Shown in pieces: positions 26,101 to 35,679 of a DNA stretch of 44,399 nucleotides. Under the pieces are notes generated by a model. The model saw only the letters and a list, made by a program, of their open reading frames with translations. It was not told the DNA's origin and did not search any database. The position numbers and the translations under genes are program-made. This DNA is from Zygnema circumcarinatum (Eukaryota; Streptophyta; Zygnematophyceae; Zygnematales; Zygnemataceae): NCBI GenBank assembly GCA_037447605.1, contig CM074814.1, positions 2,720,539 through 2,764,937 of the forward strand. The letters run 5' to 3'. The first letter of the stretch is position 1, and each line of letters starts with the position of its first letter.

Positions 26101-29100
26101 ACAGCCATACTAGGCCAATGGTGTGCAAGGATGTTTCCGACTCTGACGGAAAAAATCGCAAAATACGAGTGGAAATGAACTTGCAGGAAGAACATGAGTT
26201 GTGAGTCAGGTAGAGAATAGCAGGTGCATTTGTAACTCGCAGAATCATGCTGAAAAGACCGCGAGAAGGCAAAGACTGCAAAATCAAACCTGTAACATCA
26301 CTTGGAAAAAAGAAGCAGTTCATCTGTCACAAGGAAATTGTCTAGAACTACCTGCACAGCACAAGGACAGACTCTCCACCTTTCAATCACTGTTAGCCAC
26401 AGTATTACCAATACTCATACCTGATCGGTCTTCAAGGTAAAATGACCAAGGTCTAATAACAACTGGCTTGCAGGGGAGCCATTGGCATCAGCATCAACAG
26501 GAATAGAAATTTTCGGCGCGTCCAAGTCCAAGTCGATTGAAAATCTGTTCGAGCAAACATAACGAAGATATTTGTGGTAACGAAGGTTTTGTCAGTCAGG
26601 AATCACTCTAGACAGGGTCAGAATAACATCGATTCAACAGGAAGAAGATGGCACATATCTTCTTTCTTCAATAGCTTACAGCAGGAGAATGGACTTGTTT
26701 TCAAAAATGACTTCAAAACGCTCAAATATCTGAAGCCAAACTGTAAAAAGGTGCTTCATCATACAAAATGAACGAGATTTACCGAGATCGCTGCTGCAAA
26801 GCTTGTTGAAGCTGTACTTTGGCTTGCCGTTGCACATCCTCCAACTTGCTCTGTTCCAATCAAACCATTTACATGCATGAACTGCAGGATACTGACCAAG
26901 CCATAGAACTGCAACTTGCGAAAACGGAGGCCCCTACGGAGAAGAAAAGAAGAGAAAATGTGAAGAGATAATGAACAAGCCATAGAACTGCGACTTGCAA
27001 ATACAGAGTCCTCTATCCTCAGAAAGAAAAGGAAACAAAGGAGAAATATCCTTTAAAACTGCAGGGAGTCAATCAAGGCAGCCACAAGTAACATCTAATA
27101 ACATCATACAGTAGGAAATGCTAATTTGTTACCTGCAATACTGCAGCCGTCTCTAAGGCCACTCCCGGGCTGACAGCTTGACCACTCTTAAGAAACTTTA
27201 CAAATCGATCAACACTCGCCCGCCAAACCTGCACATCAAATAGTCATCGTGCATAAGGAGATCACTCCGGAATACTCACCTACAGAAATATACTCAAATT
27301 CGCAATGCAGTCTTCACGTTGCGAGCAGTCACTGGAGGTAATGTGAAGAAGCAGATGATACATGCTGAGCACGGCTTTTCTTTTCGTCACGCATGTAAGA
27401 TAAAATAGAGGCCCTGCCCCTTACCTAGTGGCTTCTAGGTTTTAGGGTTGTGAGGATCTGGCGTTTTAGGATTTGGCATTTTATGTGCTAAAGCCCTGTA
27501 TATGCATAGTGAAGCAGTGCAAGCAGAGTTGGAATAAATTGAAAGGAAAAAACAGTTCCATAGTAGAGGTTTTGGCAAGAAAGCTTTCATTTCTAAATGC
27601 CCTTTGACACTTTCGATAGTTGAACATAGCATGATTAAGTCAGTTAGGCTGTTTCTCTCACTGTAAAGAAGCCATCTCGTAAATGAACTCACCGTTACAT
27701 GGCTGGACGATATCGTGGCTTGCAATATCCAATCCAGATTCTGCTCCAAAGGCGACTGAACATAGGAAGCAGTAAGCGCACCCTCCCTTCCCTGGCGGCT
27801 GACACTCTGTAGGATAAAAAATCAATGAAAATCAGAAACATATTTGAGGTATATGAAGAAATCTGTGAGCTAAATATCTACCGTGTATTTTCCTTCGAAA
27901 ACCTACCGGAAGTTGTTACGTGTGGTATGAGAGATCTATTTCCTAGCACCAAAAAACACACTATAATTCGTGAGTTCATTGTTTTGATTGAAACTGACCA
28001 GCTTGCAAGAACCACGAGCAATACCTTGATCAAACAACCCTCGGGTGCGGAGAGTCCATAGTAAGCAAGGCTGACATCCGCCTTCATCATTTTCGGATAA
28101 ATCTTCACACCAAGTTGAAAATTGTCAAAGGAGCCGCAAAGGACATCATTCCCCTCCGCGTCCAATGCCTTAGCAGTGTTGCGTTTCATCATGACATCCA
28201 CGGCAATTTGCAACATATTTGGAGCTTCCTGTCCAGGGAGCAATGGTGATTCCATCCCCGGCTCATAGCTGACAAGCTCATCAAGTTTATCCCACTCCTC
28301 TTGACTCAGACCATGTCGACCATCTCCTTCTCCCTTATTCGCACCGGGTATAGGTCGGCCGCTAAACCACCACAAAGGAAGCAATCAAAGTAAAACTCAA
28401 TTATAAGATCACTTCTTTACTCATCCTCAACCTAACCTTGACTCTCCTACAGTAGCTTCATAGTTGTATTTCTGCAACCTTCCCAGCCCTTGTATCTCAT
28501 CTGAAGACCAAGACACAATCTAATCGATCGACAGTCCATCAATAAAGTAAGTGTAAATGACAACCTGTATGAACCTGCCTCAATTCTCATTTACAGGTGG
28601 TCGACAGGAGAGACCAACTGGAGAGGGAGGGAAACGGAGATGAAAAGTGAAGGTTCCTGTATGGGGCTTTTCTGGAACGATCGAGAGAGATGGAGGGGAG
28701 TGAATGAGGTGGAAACTGAAGTCCATTAGAGAAAGGACAAGCACGAAAATCGAGAGCAAAGATAGAAACACGTTGAGGATACTAATACAGATCCCGTCAT
28801 ACGCTACCGGCACAAAACTTGCAGTATTTCCGTGCTTATCTCATAACAAAAGGCACAAGGATGGTTCTCGGACAGATCCCTTACCTTAACCAACCAATCC
28901 AACCTCTCTGTGGCGGATTCTGCTTTGATCCATCCTGTTTCGGCCGAGTCCTTTCCGCAGTAGCATGGGCCAACATCCTACGTACAGCCACAAATACAGA
29001 AGTTAAGCTGAAAGCATGAGATATAGAAGCATTTTGTAATGCAAGGCTTTACAGAGCTGGCATTGGGAATAAGAGATCAAAATTTGCAATTGCCAGTATA

Positions 29101-32100
29101 CCAAACATATCCGGCAAACATATGTGGTAAACGTAACAGTACAATCAGACGGCCACGCAAAACTAGGAAAACTGTTCAGACATAGAAACAGACCAACGTT
29201 TTAGATGGTCTATAAGTTTCAATCTTCACTATCACTCTCTGCTTGCGTGAGAGGGGGCGCAAGTTCAGCACATCTTACCGCCATAATAGAATGACATCAT
29301 TGCTGAGTTGAGCATCCATTTTCCGTATCTCCGGTGTGTCCGCAACTGTCAAACCCGGCTCAAGGGCCTTAGCATATAGCTCTACATACTTTCGCCGCAT
29401 TTGACAAAGTTGATATACGTCACTCCAATTGATCTTTCGCCTGTAAGAACCCTGACAAAAAGCTTAGTACTTGAGTGAAGAAAACGTATTAGATTTGCCC
29501 AACATTAAGATTCTTACAATGAGTTACCAAGGTATTTTCGCTCTCAGATGGTATCTAAGGGAAGCCTGCTGCTTTTCAAATAACACTGGCACTTCAAGCA
29601 TGAACCCAAACCTGAAATATACACAAGATTGGCATAACTCAGCCATGGCCATTCAAGCCATTGACAAACCTGAATTTGTTTTTCTGATAAAGGTATGCTT
29701 CTTGGGCAAATTTCCACCATTTACGCGCATTTTTTAGAACAGGCACTCTAGGCCTAAACCGAGCAACCTCAGCTTTTTTCCGAAAAGTAGCAACAGCCTC
29801 CAAAAGTTTCATTGCATCCCCGTATTGGCTCTGCAGCGACAACCCCGAGAGACATGAAGCACATCAGACTTAGCCTATATTAAGCTTAACAAAATAAAAA
29901 AATAAAACGATACTTGCAAAAGCTGGCTAACAAATTCGCTCACTAATAAGCATTCGTTCACAGACTTTTCTTTTTTTAAGAAGTGAGAAATAATCTCTTC
30001 ATATTGGTCGGCAGTCTTCACACAATATTCAAGTCAATGGCAGAATGAATTCAGTTCTGAAATAACCAAGCCCTTTCGAACTTACGATGTCAAATGAGCC
30101 TCAGAAAACACAAAAACTGAGACTTTCCTTTCATGTCACCAATGAGGACATGGCGACATTCTACACCTTTCATGCTTCCACCTTGAGTGAACGCAAAGCC
30201 CCTCCATGAGCTTCTAAGTCCCATCTAATAAACTGTTGCAAGCGCAATGCCATCCTGATGCTTCAATGCCAATTTGAGAATGGCACTCACAGTCCCTAGT
30301 CTGTTCAACTCTAAGTGGAAAGTAGATACCCGAACCCAAGTTATAACGTGAAAGGGGAAAATGAGCACACCCACACCACATAAAGTAAAAACCAAAACTG
30401 AACACAGAATGTCTGACATGTCAAAAGGGTCCACGAGGCATGTGTACCTCAGACATTGTTAAGGCTACTTCGTCGAGGACCAAACCGGCCTTCTGAAAAG
30501 GCACATCGGGAGCTCGCTTGTCGGCTTTTCCCAGCCTTTGGTAGCGCATTGTGCCCCCAACGGGATGCAGAAGGTATTGGCGCCCCGCAGCTCTCCCTTG
30601 TCCTCTGGGCTTCGCCGCTTCACCATCATTCGCAATTCCAGGCTCAAATATCTGCAAACTCGAACAAGAGAAACAGAATTGAGAAACGACCCAATTTGAG
30701 CAAAGACCCCACACTCTGAACATGCAATCAAAATTCTTTCTCAAACGACCAGTGGATATAATGCCAGCCTGGTATGTTCAATTCTTTCTCCTGAAAAGCA
30801 TCCTTCACCTTGGAAAACTATATCCTCTCAAATACTTGAGAAATTGTAAGGCAGCGACTTACCTGGCTCCATTCTGAAGATGTCAGACGATCCCATTTTT
30901 TGCCAATTTCCCACAACTCTGCGTCTGAATCGTGGTAGAGAGCAAGTCGATCAAGATGGACTGCCTGTATGGCCCCAAAACAAAGTCATTGCTCTTGTAA
31001 TGGTGGTATAAGAATGGACTTGCGCAACAAAAATAACAAGGTCGAATACAAGAGTTAACGTCAATCTCGAACTCTGTCAGAGCTGAAAAGACAAGAATAG
31101 GGGATCAGAAGCAATAGTAATAATAAGTAATAGTAATATACTCAGTCAATAGCTTAAAAGGTACCGGCCCACAAGGAGCGGAACAACAGGTTCGTGCTCA
31201 TGGTGATATACTACCGAAAAAATAATAATGTGTGATAGATTTCAATAGGTTGACCGAAAAGTGTGCCTTCAACATTCATGAGATAACAAGCAGATTCCAG
31301 TCGTCAGAAAGGGTGAAGCCAGATCAGGCAGATTTTTTCGGAAGATTGCGACTTCAGCAGAAGAAAAGCTGTTACTTACTTTACGCAGTTTATCCAAAGC
31401 GCCGGCAGTAACGAAAGTCTCAACACCCTTCTCATCGATAGTCACTGCTGCTAGTTTAGCCAGAGTCAAACCAGTGCAGAATGGACGTTCGGGATTACTG
31501 CAAAGCCCTATACACTTTAATATGTTAGTATTGCGGAGACAAAACGATTAGAAAGGTATCTGCACCCTAATTGTTCCCCAGAAAGCATTCTCAATTGAAG
31601 AATATGTTGTTGTGTTGTCCATTCCTTAAATCCAGGAGTAAGGTTGTGTTTTCTAGGTTGATCAAGGCACATAAGAAAGCTAAGTGAAGGGAAACTGAAC
31701 TTCTTGTCTACATGAGTCCTTGGTGAAGGTCATCCTCGTCAGCAGTTCATTCAGGAGGAAGGGCAGCAGGAGTCGCGCAGATGATGCACGATTGCTGAGG
31801 TGAAAGCCACAACTCTTTAATTCAAAGAGTTAAAGAAGTTTCGTCAGATAACGCACCTCAGCGTGTCTTCATATCTTATATGGACGTTTGTGAAGGATAT
31901 CTTCAAATTGCCAATGATGGTAGAAATAAGGTTGCCTAGCCACGTGTTACTTTCTGCTGCCTGCACCCGTAATTCAAAACAAATAATCTCTTGGTCTATT
32001 TATCAACACAGTCATCTACAAAACTGTAAAGAAGCCTCCGACTAGCAAAACGTGAGAAAGAATCAAATGTGAGGTCCGATTCAGCTAAAGAAACCTTAAA

Positions 32101-34487
32101 ACATAAATCAGTCCTTTTCACCTGTGATCAAACTGATAATCAAAGTTGAAAGTACAACCCCAAAGGGAGCTGTTTTACATTCCTTAAGAAGCCAATAATA
32201 AAGTGCGTTTGGGAGGCATTGGTACCTCTGCCCGTTTCTTCTCCTTTGCCTCCAAGAGCGCGATCTCTGCTTGCTGCGGGAAGAATAGAATGCAAACACG
32301 AATTTTGGACTCAAATTCTGTTGAAGGTTCATTTCCACCACTGGCCACTGGTCAACAACAACCCTCTATCCACTCACTATATGGCGCGGAGATCGGCTAA
32401 TTTCACAAACTTGGACTGAATCATTCAAGGTGGAACGAATTTATACGGCAAATTTATGGAGAAACAATAAATTTCATATTCCCGCCTATGAAGGTGTTAA
32501 AAAATTGTTGGAAGCATACCTCGATACTCCGTCGCTTAGCTTCCTGCCTTGCAGATTCATCGTCCTCCCCCTGCCATCTCTTTCCATTTCTTTCAGTACA
32601 GTGCCTAGATAACCCCGTCGGTTTAATTTTTCCTTGGACTAATTTTCATGATGTTGACACCTAAGAGTTACAGGAAAGGTGAAACTCGGTACAGTATTAA
32701 TGATCTCTTTTACAATGTGAATAAAGAAGTCTTGAAATGCCCTTCAGTATGCCCAAAACCCTTTAGTCATGTCCGTTCCCAGTCGACATCTCAGCATTAC
32801 CGCACACAACTTGAATTCGATAGGAGCAACATTAACAGACATCAAACAACCGTCGACAATAACACATATTGACCTGATAAAGATTGTCAAAGCTCGCAGG
32901 CTCTGCGAGCAAAAAAATTCGATCAAGAAGGACAATCACGGGCTCCTGTCCAAGTTTGTTCCAAAGAATCTGCATCACATAAAGTGGGAGCGATGGAGTT
33001 CAGGCATCAATGTACATACTCACTCCACTACTAATGACCTCCATAACTTTCTTAATCGCTTGCAAGCGCCAAGACAGCTAATATTACATGCAGCTTTCTT
33101 ACCTCCGTAACTTTCTTCGTCGCTTACCAGCGCCAGAATATCTGATATGGCATGTAGTTTTACTTTCTTCCTCTCTTACCTACATAACTTGCTTAATCGC
33201 TTGTAAGCGCCAAGACAGCTGATATTGCATGCAGCTTCACGTTCTTCACTCCTGTTCTCGTTTGCACTTTTTTTCAGAAACAAAAATTCTGGAAGCCCAC
33301 CTTCAAGCGCACGGAACCAAGGAAGCCGGCCTTGACCGTGATAGGCAGCTTCAAGGCGTTAAGCGCTTCTGACTTCAACTCGAGATCCTTGAGAACGACA
33401 TCTCCTGCAAGAAAAGAAGAACCAACCAAAATTTGCTTGTACGACAATCAGGGCAAACAAACAAACGATAGAAACACCTTGAGTTTTTTTGTTGTTACTC
33501 TTAAACATACGATAGAGAGATCTCATAGACTCGTACTACTTATGTTAGCCTTCGAGTTAAGCTCAAACAAAAGGTCAACATTATCAGTTGGCCAAAAAAG
33601 TATATAAATATTGCAGTAAAGAAAAAATTCAAATCTCTTTCAACCCCAAATAAAAGTATTAATTTGAGATTCATGTGCTCAGACAACAACCTTTGGTTTC
33701 CATGGTGTATAAATACTTCTCCGTTGACAGCTGTTGCTTCAATCAACCTCTCTTTTTATTACTTTGAGATTCATGAGCGCAGTCAACAACCTTTGCTGCC
33801 TATGGTATGAAAATCCTTCTCTGTTGAAAGCTGTCGTTTCAAACACCTATTACTTACACAGTTGCCTCCGACAAGCCTTACTGAAAAATTTGCGATTTTT
33901 TAATTTCCTTAAAAAGAGTGAGTAATAGATTTCGGCAGGCTTTCACTTAAGCGTGGACAGGGATTTACTGCCTGGCGGCAGGCTGACCAGATAAAGCAAT
34001 AACTTACACAGGACTCCCGACTGACTAACAGTGGTTAACCATGCATTCACGGGTGCTAAAACTCTGCCAAGTACCTTGCCAAACGCTTATCTTCAAAGCC
34101 TCCTCAGGTATATTACGCACATACTCTCCAAGATAAGTGCGCAATAAATTCAAGACCTGCCAAATAGTCTCTTATGATTTGCATCAGCGATGGTGGAAAA
34201 TGTTAATATTTACAAAGCCTGTCATTTTCTCTGAGGCGCAAATTAAACTTGCAATGTCTCCCTCTTCCTCTCTCTCTCCCCCTCTCTCTCTCTCCTCTCC
34301 CTCCCTTTCCCTCTCCCTTCCTCTCTAGGAGTCACTCAAGTACCCGTACGTTCGTCTCAAACGTTATTTGAGTGCAATATCTCTGCTGTCCCAAAAATAA
34401 AAATGAACAAATAGATAATGGAAAGGGTAAAACATCCAGCCTCTAAATCACTCCACAAAAAACAGTGCCTACCCGCGCTTCGAACAT
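245..34487 (-). CDS. VPS13: VPS13, bridge-like lipid-transfer protein (multi-exon, 3' end beyond window)
   Basis: The gene encodes an intermembrane lipid-transfer protein of the VPS13 (chorein) family, which acts at organelle contact sites and in membrane trafficking. I assembled 65 coding exons with matching phases and GT..AG borders (one GC..AG), giving about 4,440 codons; plant VPS13 proteins are usually a little over 4,000. Domains in order: chorein N-terminus (1-110), extended N-terminal region, inserted PH domain (848-949), VPS62-like repeats (about 2050-2424), C2-like segment (2686-2827), dysferlin-type motifs (from 3009), SHR-BD/VAB region (about 3290-3790), APT1 and ATG2-C-like helices (to 4132), C-terminal PH-like domain (4133-4291) and a last VPS62-like piece. 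The start at 34,487 opens a 15-nt exon (MFEAR) that joins in phase to a typical chorein sequence. No stop codon falls in the window. The exon coordinates are in the block entries that follow. Individual borders are by-eye predictions. Confidence 0.93.
365..1107. repeat. VPS13 intron with degenerate polypurine tract (383-765)
   Basis: This intron lies between exons 65 and 66. On the plus strand 383-765 is almost entirely A and G, irregular rather than tandem. The rest is unremarkable. Short open frames here follow from the base bias. Confidence 0.75.
1450..2123. repeat. 84-bp polypurine minisatellite in a VPS13 intron
   Basis: About seven tandem copies of a unit close to 84 bp sit in the intron between exons 64 and 65 (1435-2219). 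Landmarks that recur once per unit are ACAGCGAGGGGGAGAGGACG and TGACGGAGATGGGGAGAGG. Copies differ by single bases (GCAGAGG versus GGAGAGG, AGAACAG versus AGGACAG). The sense RNA is pyrimidine-rich. Because 84 is a multiple of three, long open frames appear on both strands; they are not genes. Confidence 0.9.
2893..2935. repeat. CATG microsatellite
   Basis: Tandem GCAT/CATG repeats (an RY-like palindromic motif) lie about 8 bases from the donor of the possible cassette exon at 2943. Confidence 0.85.
3646..5723 (-). CDS. VPS13: VPS13 exons 57-61: APT1-type strands and ATG2-C-like helices
   Basis: Exons: 5549-5723, 5152-5291, 4670-4796, 4261-4482, 3646-4005 (residues about 3791-4132). VGHLQIDNQLPLTAMPVLL is a highly typical VPS13 strand. 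Exon 58 gives WLVNIHEPIIWRFHTMIGRL. Exon 59 encodes LLNISESRIKLTLAMAPSQR, exon 60 LLSGLDFLGNASSALGNFSE, and exon 61 the glycine-rich amphipathic stretch GLFRGFTGILTKPVEGAQ / GFMSGVGKGIVGVAAQPVSG, which matches the ATG2_CAD-like C-terminal helices that contact lipid droplets or mitochondria in other VPS13 proteins. The intron after exon 57 needs a GC donor (CAG|GCGAGT) to keep the frame. Confidence 0.89.
5878..5938. repeat. AAG/AAT-rich simple repeat in a VPS13 intron
   Basis: Alternating AAGAAG and AATAAG units lie in the intron between exons 56 and 57. Confidence 0.85.
5981..8789 (-). CDS. VPS13: VPS13 exons 51-56: SHR-BD / VAB-type adaptor-binding region
   Basis: Exons: 8713-8789, 8053-8455, 7611-7739, 7144-7299, 6723-6907, 5981-6535 (residues about 3290-3790). 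The region shows the repeated pattern of the VPS13 adaptor-binding (SHR-BD, DUF1162) domain: VRLFVPYWVLNDTAVPLYCR, TDPDRSIYWESKW, IRIDGCEWSRPFSVDVEG, and PYKIENRSSVLPIRFRQIG followed by a W-rich pair around ALPFAWVDIKKQHLLEV. In yeast and animals this domain docks organelle-specific adaptors through a short proline motif; the plant partners are not identified from this sequence. All joins are in phase; exon 51 ends in phase 2 and exon 52 completes an Arg codon. Confidence 0.88.
7853..7880. repeat. TA microsatellite in a VPS13 intron
   Basis: A TATATATATA run, flanked by CTATAGCTATA-type short palindromes, lies between exons 52 and 53. Confidence 0.8.
9001..10675 (-). CDS. VPS13: VPS13 exons 49-50: linker and dysferlin-type motif
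   Basis: Exon 49 is 10133-10675 (an equally in-phase acceptor would start it at 10645), and exon 50 is 9001-9843 (residues about 2828-3289). Exon 50 opens with dysferlin-type signatures: GWEYVDNW, then SEGWFYGTDF, then a run of arginines (VRRRRLVRTR). This resembles the peroxin/dysferlin (Pex23/DysF) module found in plant VPS13. The stretch CLSLPWSSLLPGSDWCLQLRP and later DWRLTVRAPLKLENRLP lead into the SHR-BD/VAB region. An earlier acceptor for exon 50 would run into an in-frame TAA, so the GAAATC start at 9843 is preferred. Confidence 0.84.
10806..13348 (-). CDS. VPS13: VPS13 exons 42-48: groove strands and C2-like domain
   Basis: Exons: 13190-13348, 12769-12932, 12464-12653, 12076-12345, 11587-11802, 11261-11315, 10806-10960 (residues about 2425-2827). 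Exons 42-44 match plant VPS13 strongly (RVSITVFDDFSGV, HGRPEALNAFVFTSAAAS, WEPLIEPFDGTF, VLNVNVSSAAIDSFANASLTW). Exons 46-48 resemble a C2 domain: WNEVFVFEVPAQ, then GNAKLDLRIINQAANAGK from a small 55-nt exon, then EVGSVVMSMDSL. The acceptor of exon 48 (CTCAG before AAGTCGG) was chosen because it completes GKEVGSV in phase; upstream AGs would keep non-conserved residues. C2 domains often bind acidic lipids, with or without calcium; the calcium ligands are not evident here. The donor of exon 44 (CAG|GTCCTC) is weak. Confidence 0.83.
13745..16965 (-). CDS. VPS13: VPS13 exons 35-41: pre-VPS62 segment and VPS62-like repeats
   Basis: Exons: 16765-16965, 16412-16515, 15918-16213, 15640-15724, 14979-15251, 14295-14726, 13745-14075 (residues about 1851-2424). 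Exon 37 carries a groove segment (DIALHIPLNVVRLMQRL). Exons 38-41 encode VPS62 (DUF946)-type units: FWRPLAKTGYSIVGDCVTLG, IWLPIAAQGYVALGC, IWRPQAPTGYTILGDTASEG and VWFPVAPPGYVALGC, each followed by a PP-containing turn. A Ser/Thr-rich linker lies in exon 40. VPS62-like modules are a plant VPS13 feature of unproven role. Splice phases are consistent, with phase-2 donors on exons 38-40. Confidence 0.87.
17295..23801 (-). CDS. VPS13: VPS13 exons 24-34: central beta-groove region
   Basis: Exons: 23652-23801, 22958-23023, 22116-22664, 21640-21972, 20863-20994, 20348-20461, 19898-20085, 19446-19554, 18980-19123, 18179-18460, 17295-17930 (residues about 950-1850). The sequence alternates amphipathic strands with acidic disordered linkers, for example the ED-rich stretch of exon 26 (DHEDEDFTDAEQE) and the EK-rich stretch of exon 33. 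Recognisable VPS13 pieces include LVYILGALDQLELSVGGL, MIITMSTLEFFMIRPTVAAL, VQRSLRDLFKRVPTMEVHIE and IQGLWLNYLTTSHKEMNVLL. This is expected to build the long hydrophobic channel through which phospholipids slide. For exon 27 I chose the acceptor just before ATGATAATAACG, because it restores a typical VPS13 join (DGTDMK to MIITMS); an upstream AG would break the frame. Confidence 0.86.
20101..20139. repeat. GA microsatellite in a VPS13 intron
   Basis: An ACACA stretch followed by an uninterrupted GA run lies 16 bases outside the acceptor of exon 30. In the sense RNA it reads (CU)n and forms the polypyrimidine tract upstream of that acceptor. Confidence 0.88.
24151..25115 (-). CDS. VPS13: VPS13 exons 21-23: inserted PH domain
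   Basis: Three exons (25006-25115, 24466-24562, 24151-24249; residues about 848-949) encode a pleckstrin homology domain inserted in the N-terminal part, a feature of plant VPS13 proteins. Visible PH hallmarks are TWEPRWAVLNGSYLYILEN for strands 1-3, LVGKTILEIPPELIG, and the closing helix FKSNEDLSDWMDRMVGAM with its invariant Trp. PH domains commonly bind phosphoinositides or partner proteins, so this module probably adds a membrane-targeting site; the ligand cannot be read from sequence. The join from exon 20 (ending LNWA) to GMGSTTATW is phase 0 on both sides. Confidence 0.88.
25344..29830 (-). CDS. VPS13: VPS13 exons 11-20: N-terminal region up to the PH insertion
   Basis: Exons: 29670-29830, 29279-29440, 28885-28977, 28025-28361, 27693-27806, 27133-27228, 26783-26850, 26421-26544, 25727-25972, 25344-25559 (residues about 309-847). 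Family-like stretches include FRPRVPVLKNARKWWKFA, the WSDVYQLCQMRRKYVELYA helix, LSNDVILLWR, and FSIDLDLDAPKISIPVD, a typical groove strand of VPS13. Exon 17 encodes a Gln-rich helix (VQRQAKVQLQQALQQ). All junction phases agree, including four phase-2 borders. After exon 20 the reading frame stays open for another 63 codons into the intron, but the strong donor GCA|GTAAGT and the in-phase join to the PH domain favour splicing. Confidence 0.87.
30448..34487 (-). CDS. VPS13: VPS13 exons 1-10: chorein N-terminal domain
   Basis: Predicted coding exons, 5' to 3' on the minus strand: 34473-34487, 34075-34156, 33301-33404, 32874-32969, 32520-32570, 32226-32273, 31857-31960, 31380-31497, 30863-30964, 30448-30651 (residues 1-308). 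The chorein signature is plain: YLGEYV and LKISVWQG in exon 2, GDVVLKDLELKSEALNALKL in exon 3, LGQEPVIVLLDRIFLLAEP in exon 4, then the charged linker of exons 5-6 and GNLKISFTNVHIRYED in exon 7. TLAKLAAVTIDEKG and GALDKLRK follow in exon 8. This part caps the lipid-binding groove and in other VPS13 proteins contacts the donor membrane. The 5' border of exon 5 is the least certain here: the junction works in phase but the linker is shorter than in some relatives. Confidence 0.9.
33040..33240. repeat. Three imperfect tandem copies of a ~65-75 bp block in a VPS13 intron
   Basis: The intron between exons 3 and 4 contains three related blocks, each with TAACTT.CTT, then (T)CGCTT..(A)AGCGCCA, then GATAT or TAATATT and CATGCAGCTT. 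Copies 1 and 3 are the most alike and hold the palindrome CGCTTGCAAGCG or its variant CGCTTGTAAGCG. The middle copy is diverged. Confidence 0.8.
33660..33846. repeat. ~100-bp imperfect tandem duplication in a VPS13 intron
   Basis: Two copies start with TTTGAGATTCATG and contain CAACAACCTTTG, a TATGGTAT or CATGGTGTA core, and CTTCTC.GTTGA.AGCTGT. They lie between exons 2 and 3. Confidence 0.78.
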
Positions 34488-35469
34488 CCTGGATCGACTA
34501 TGGATCACTCATTCGCAACCTGCAGCATGCAGCACGAGAACGCAACTAAGCGTCTTAGATTACAAATTTTCAAACTGTGCTGAATCAATGCAAGCAACCA
34601 GTACGTGTATTTTCCCAGCATCTCCCCTCCACTGGCGCATGAAGAAAGTATTGCCCCCGGTCCTGCTTTCAAAAAAATAAGTGCTTTTTCAGAGTAATCA
34701 ATCAGCTATGCGAAATACCTTCCAAAAAATCTCCCCTTGCTACTTCCCTTCCTGATTCTGCTGTTCTTTCAGACCCTTTCACTTCTTAATCCATCCAGCT
34801 GTCAGCCCCTTTCCCTTCCAATTTTCGGCAAAAAAAGCTCACTTGAAGGTCCTGATTCTTCTGCCGTTTTTTCAGACCCTCTTCTCTTCTTAATCCTTCC
34901 AATTTTCTGTCTATCCTTCTCCCTCTCCCTCTCCCTCAAATTTCTGCAACCTTTAAGCTCTGTTGCTCACTCTCTCACTCTCTCTCTCTCTCGCTCTATC
35001 TCTCTCTCTCTCGGAAGGAGCCAGTCTTGAAACCGTTTGCCCTCCAAAAAAGGCTTGGCAGCTTCTATTGTCCGTACAATTGTACGAAAAATAAGTTATT
35101 TCGTACAGTACATCATTCGACCGTACAATTTGGGAAATCCGGGTTTGTTTTGTTCAGAAAACCAGCCGAGGGAGCAGAGTCAAAATGTAGAAAAAGTAAT
35201 TGCAAACTTTTTACATTTTGGTTCGTCCTATTCTCTTTCAAAATACAAAATGCAGCCTGACCAGTACCACAATTTTTTTTCCTTTTTTTTTTTTTTTGTT
35301 TTGCCATCCTTTGCAGCCTGATCTGTATTTTAATCTTGTTAAATCATACAGTTCTTTTTCTAATTCTAGTTTTTAATATTGGATTTTTGGATTTTGGGAT
35401 TTTTAGGGATTTTAAGACCGCCCAAAAAGGTGTCGGCCGTACATCTCGGCATGTGGTGATCGGCCGAGA

Positions 35470-35650
35470 TCCCACGTAGCCTGCGAAGAAAGAATAAATC
35501 CATCATTACGCGGAAAGTGTATTCCAAAAGCAGCATGAGAGTACTTGATCGTAAAACGGGAGGGCTGGCCATGAAGTCCTTATTGGGGGCCACGTAGGAC
35601 TGGCAGAAGCACGGGCCGCCACGTGCCGCTTCTCGAGCACGGCACGTGTT
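35470..35650. promoter_or_regulatory. Cluster of ACGT-core elements including two G-boxes
   Basis: Two CACGTG G-boxes (35620-35625 and 35643-35648) and two CCACGTAG elements (near 35472 and 35590) fall within 180 bp. G-boxes are bound by plant bZIP and bHLH factors. Their position, about 1.1 kb upstream of the VPS13 start codon, fits a proximal promoter if the 5' UTR contains an intron or is long. Function is inferred. Confidence 0.45.
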
Positions 35651-35679
35651 CTCGTGCATGTGCTCCTGTTTGTCGCTCA

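Noticed and set aside
28438-28471. A short exon-like segment with AG and GT borders in the VPS13 intron between exons 13 and 14
   Set aside because: In the phase set by exon 13 it hits a TAG, while skipping it joins WIGWL to SGRPIPG in phase.
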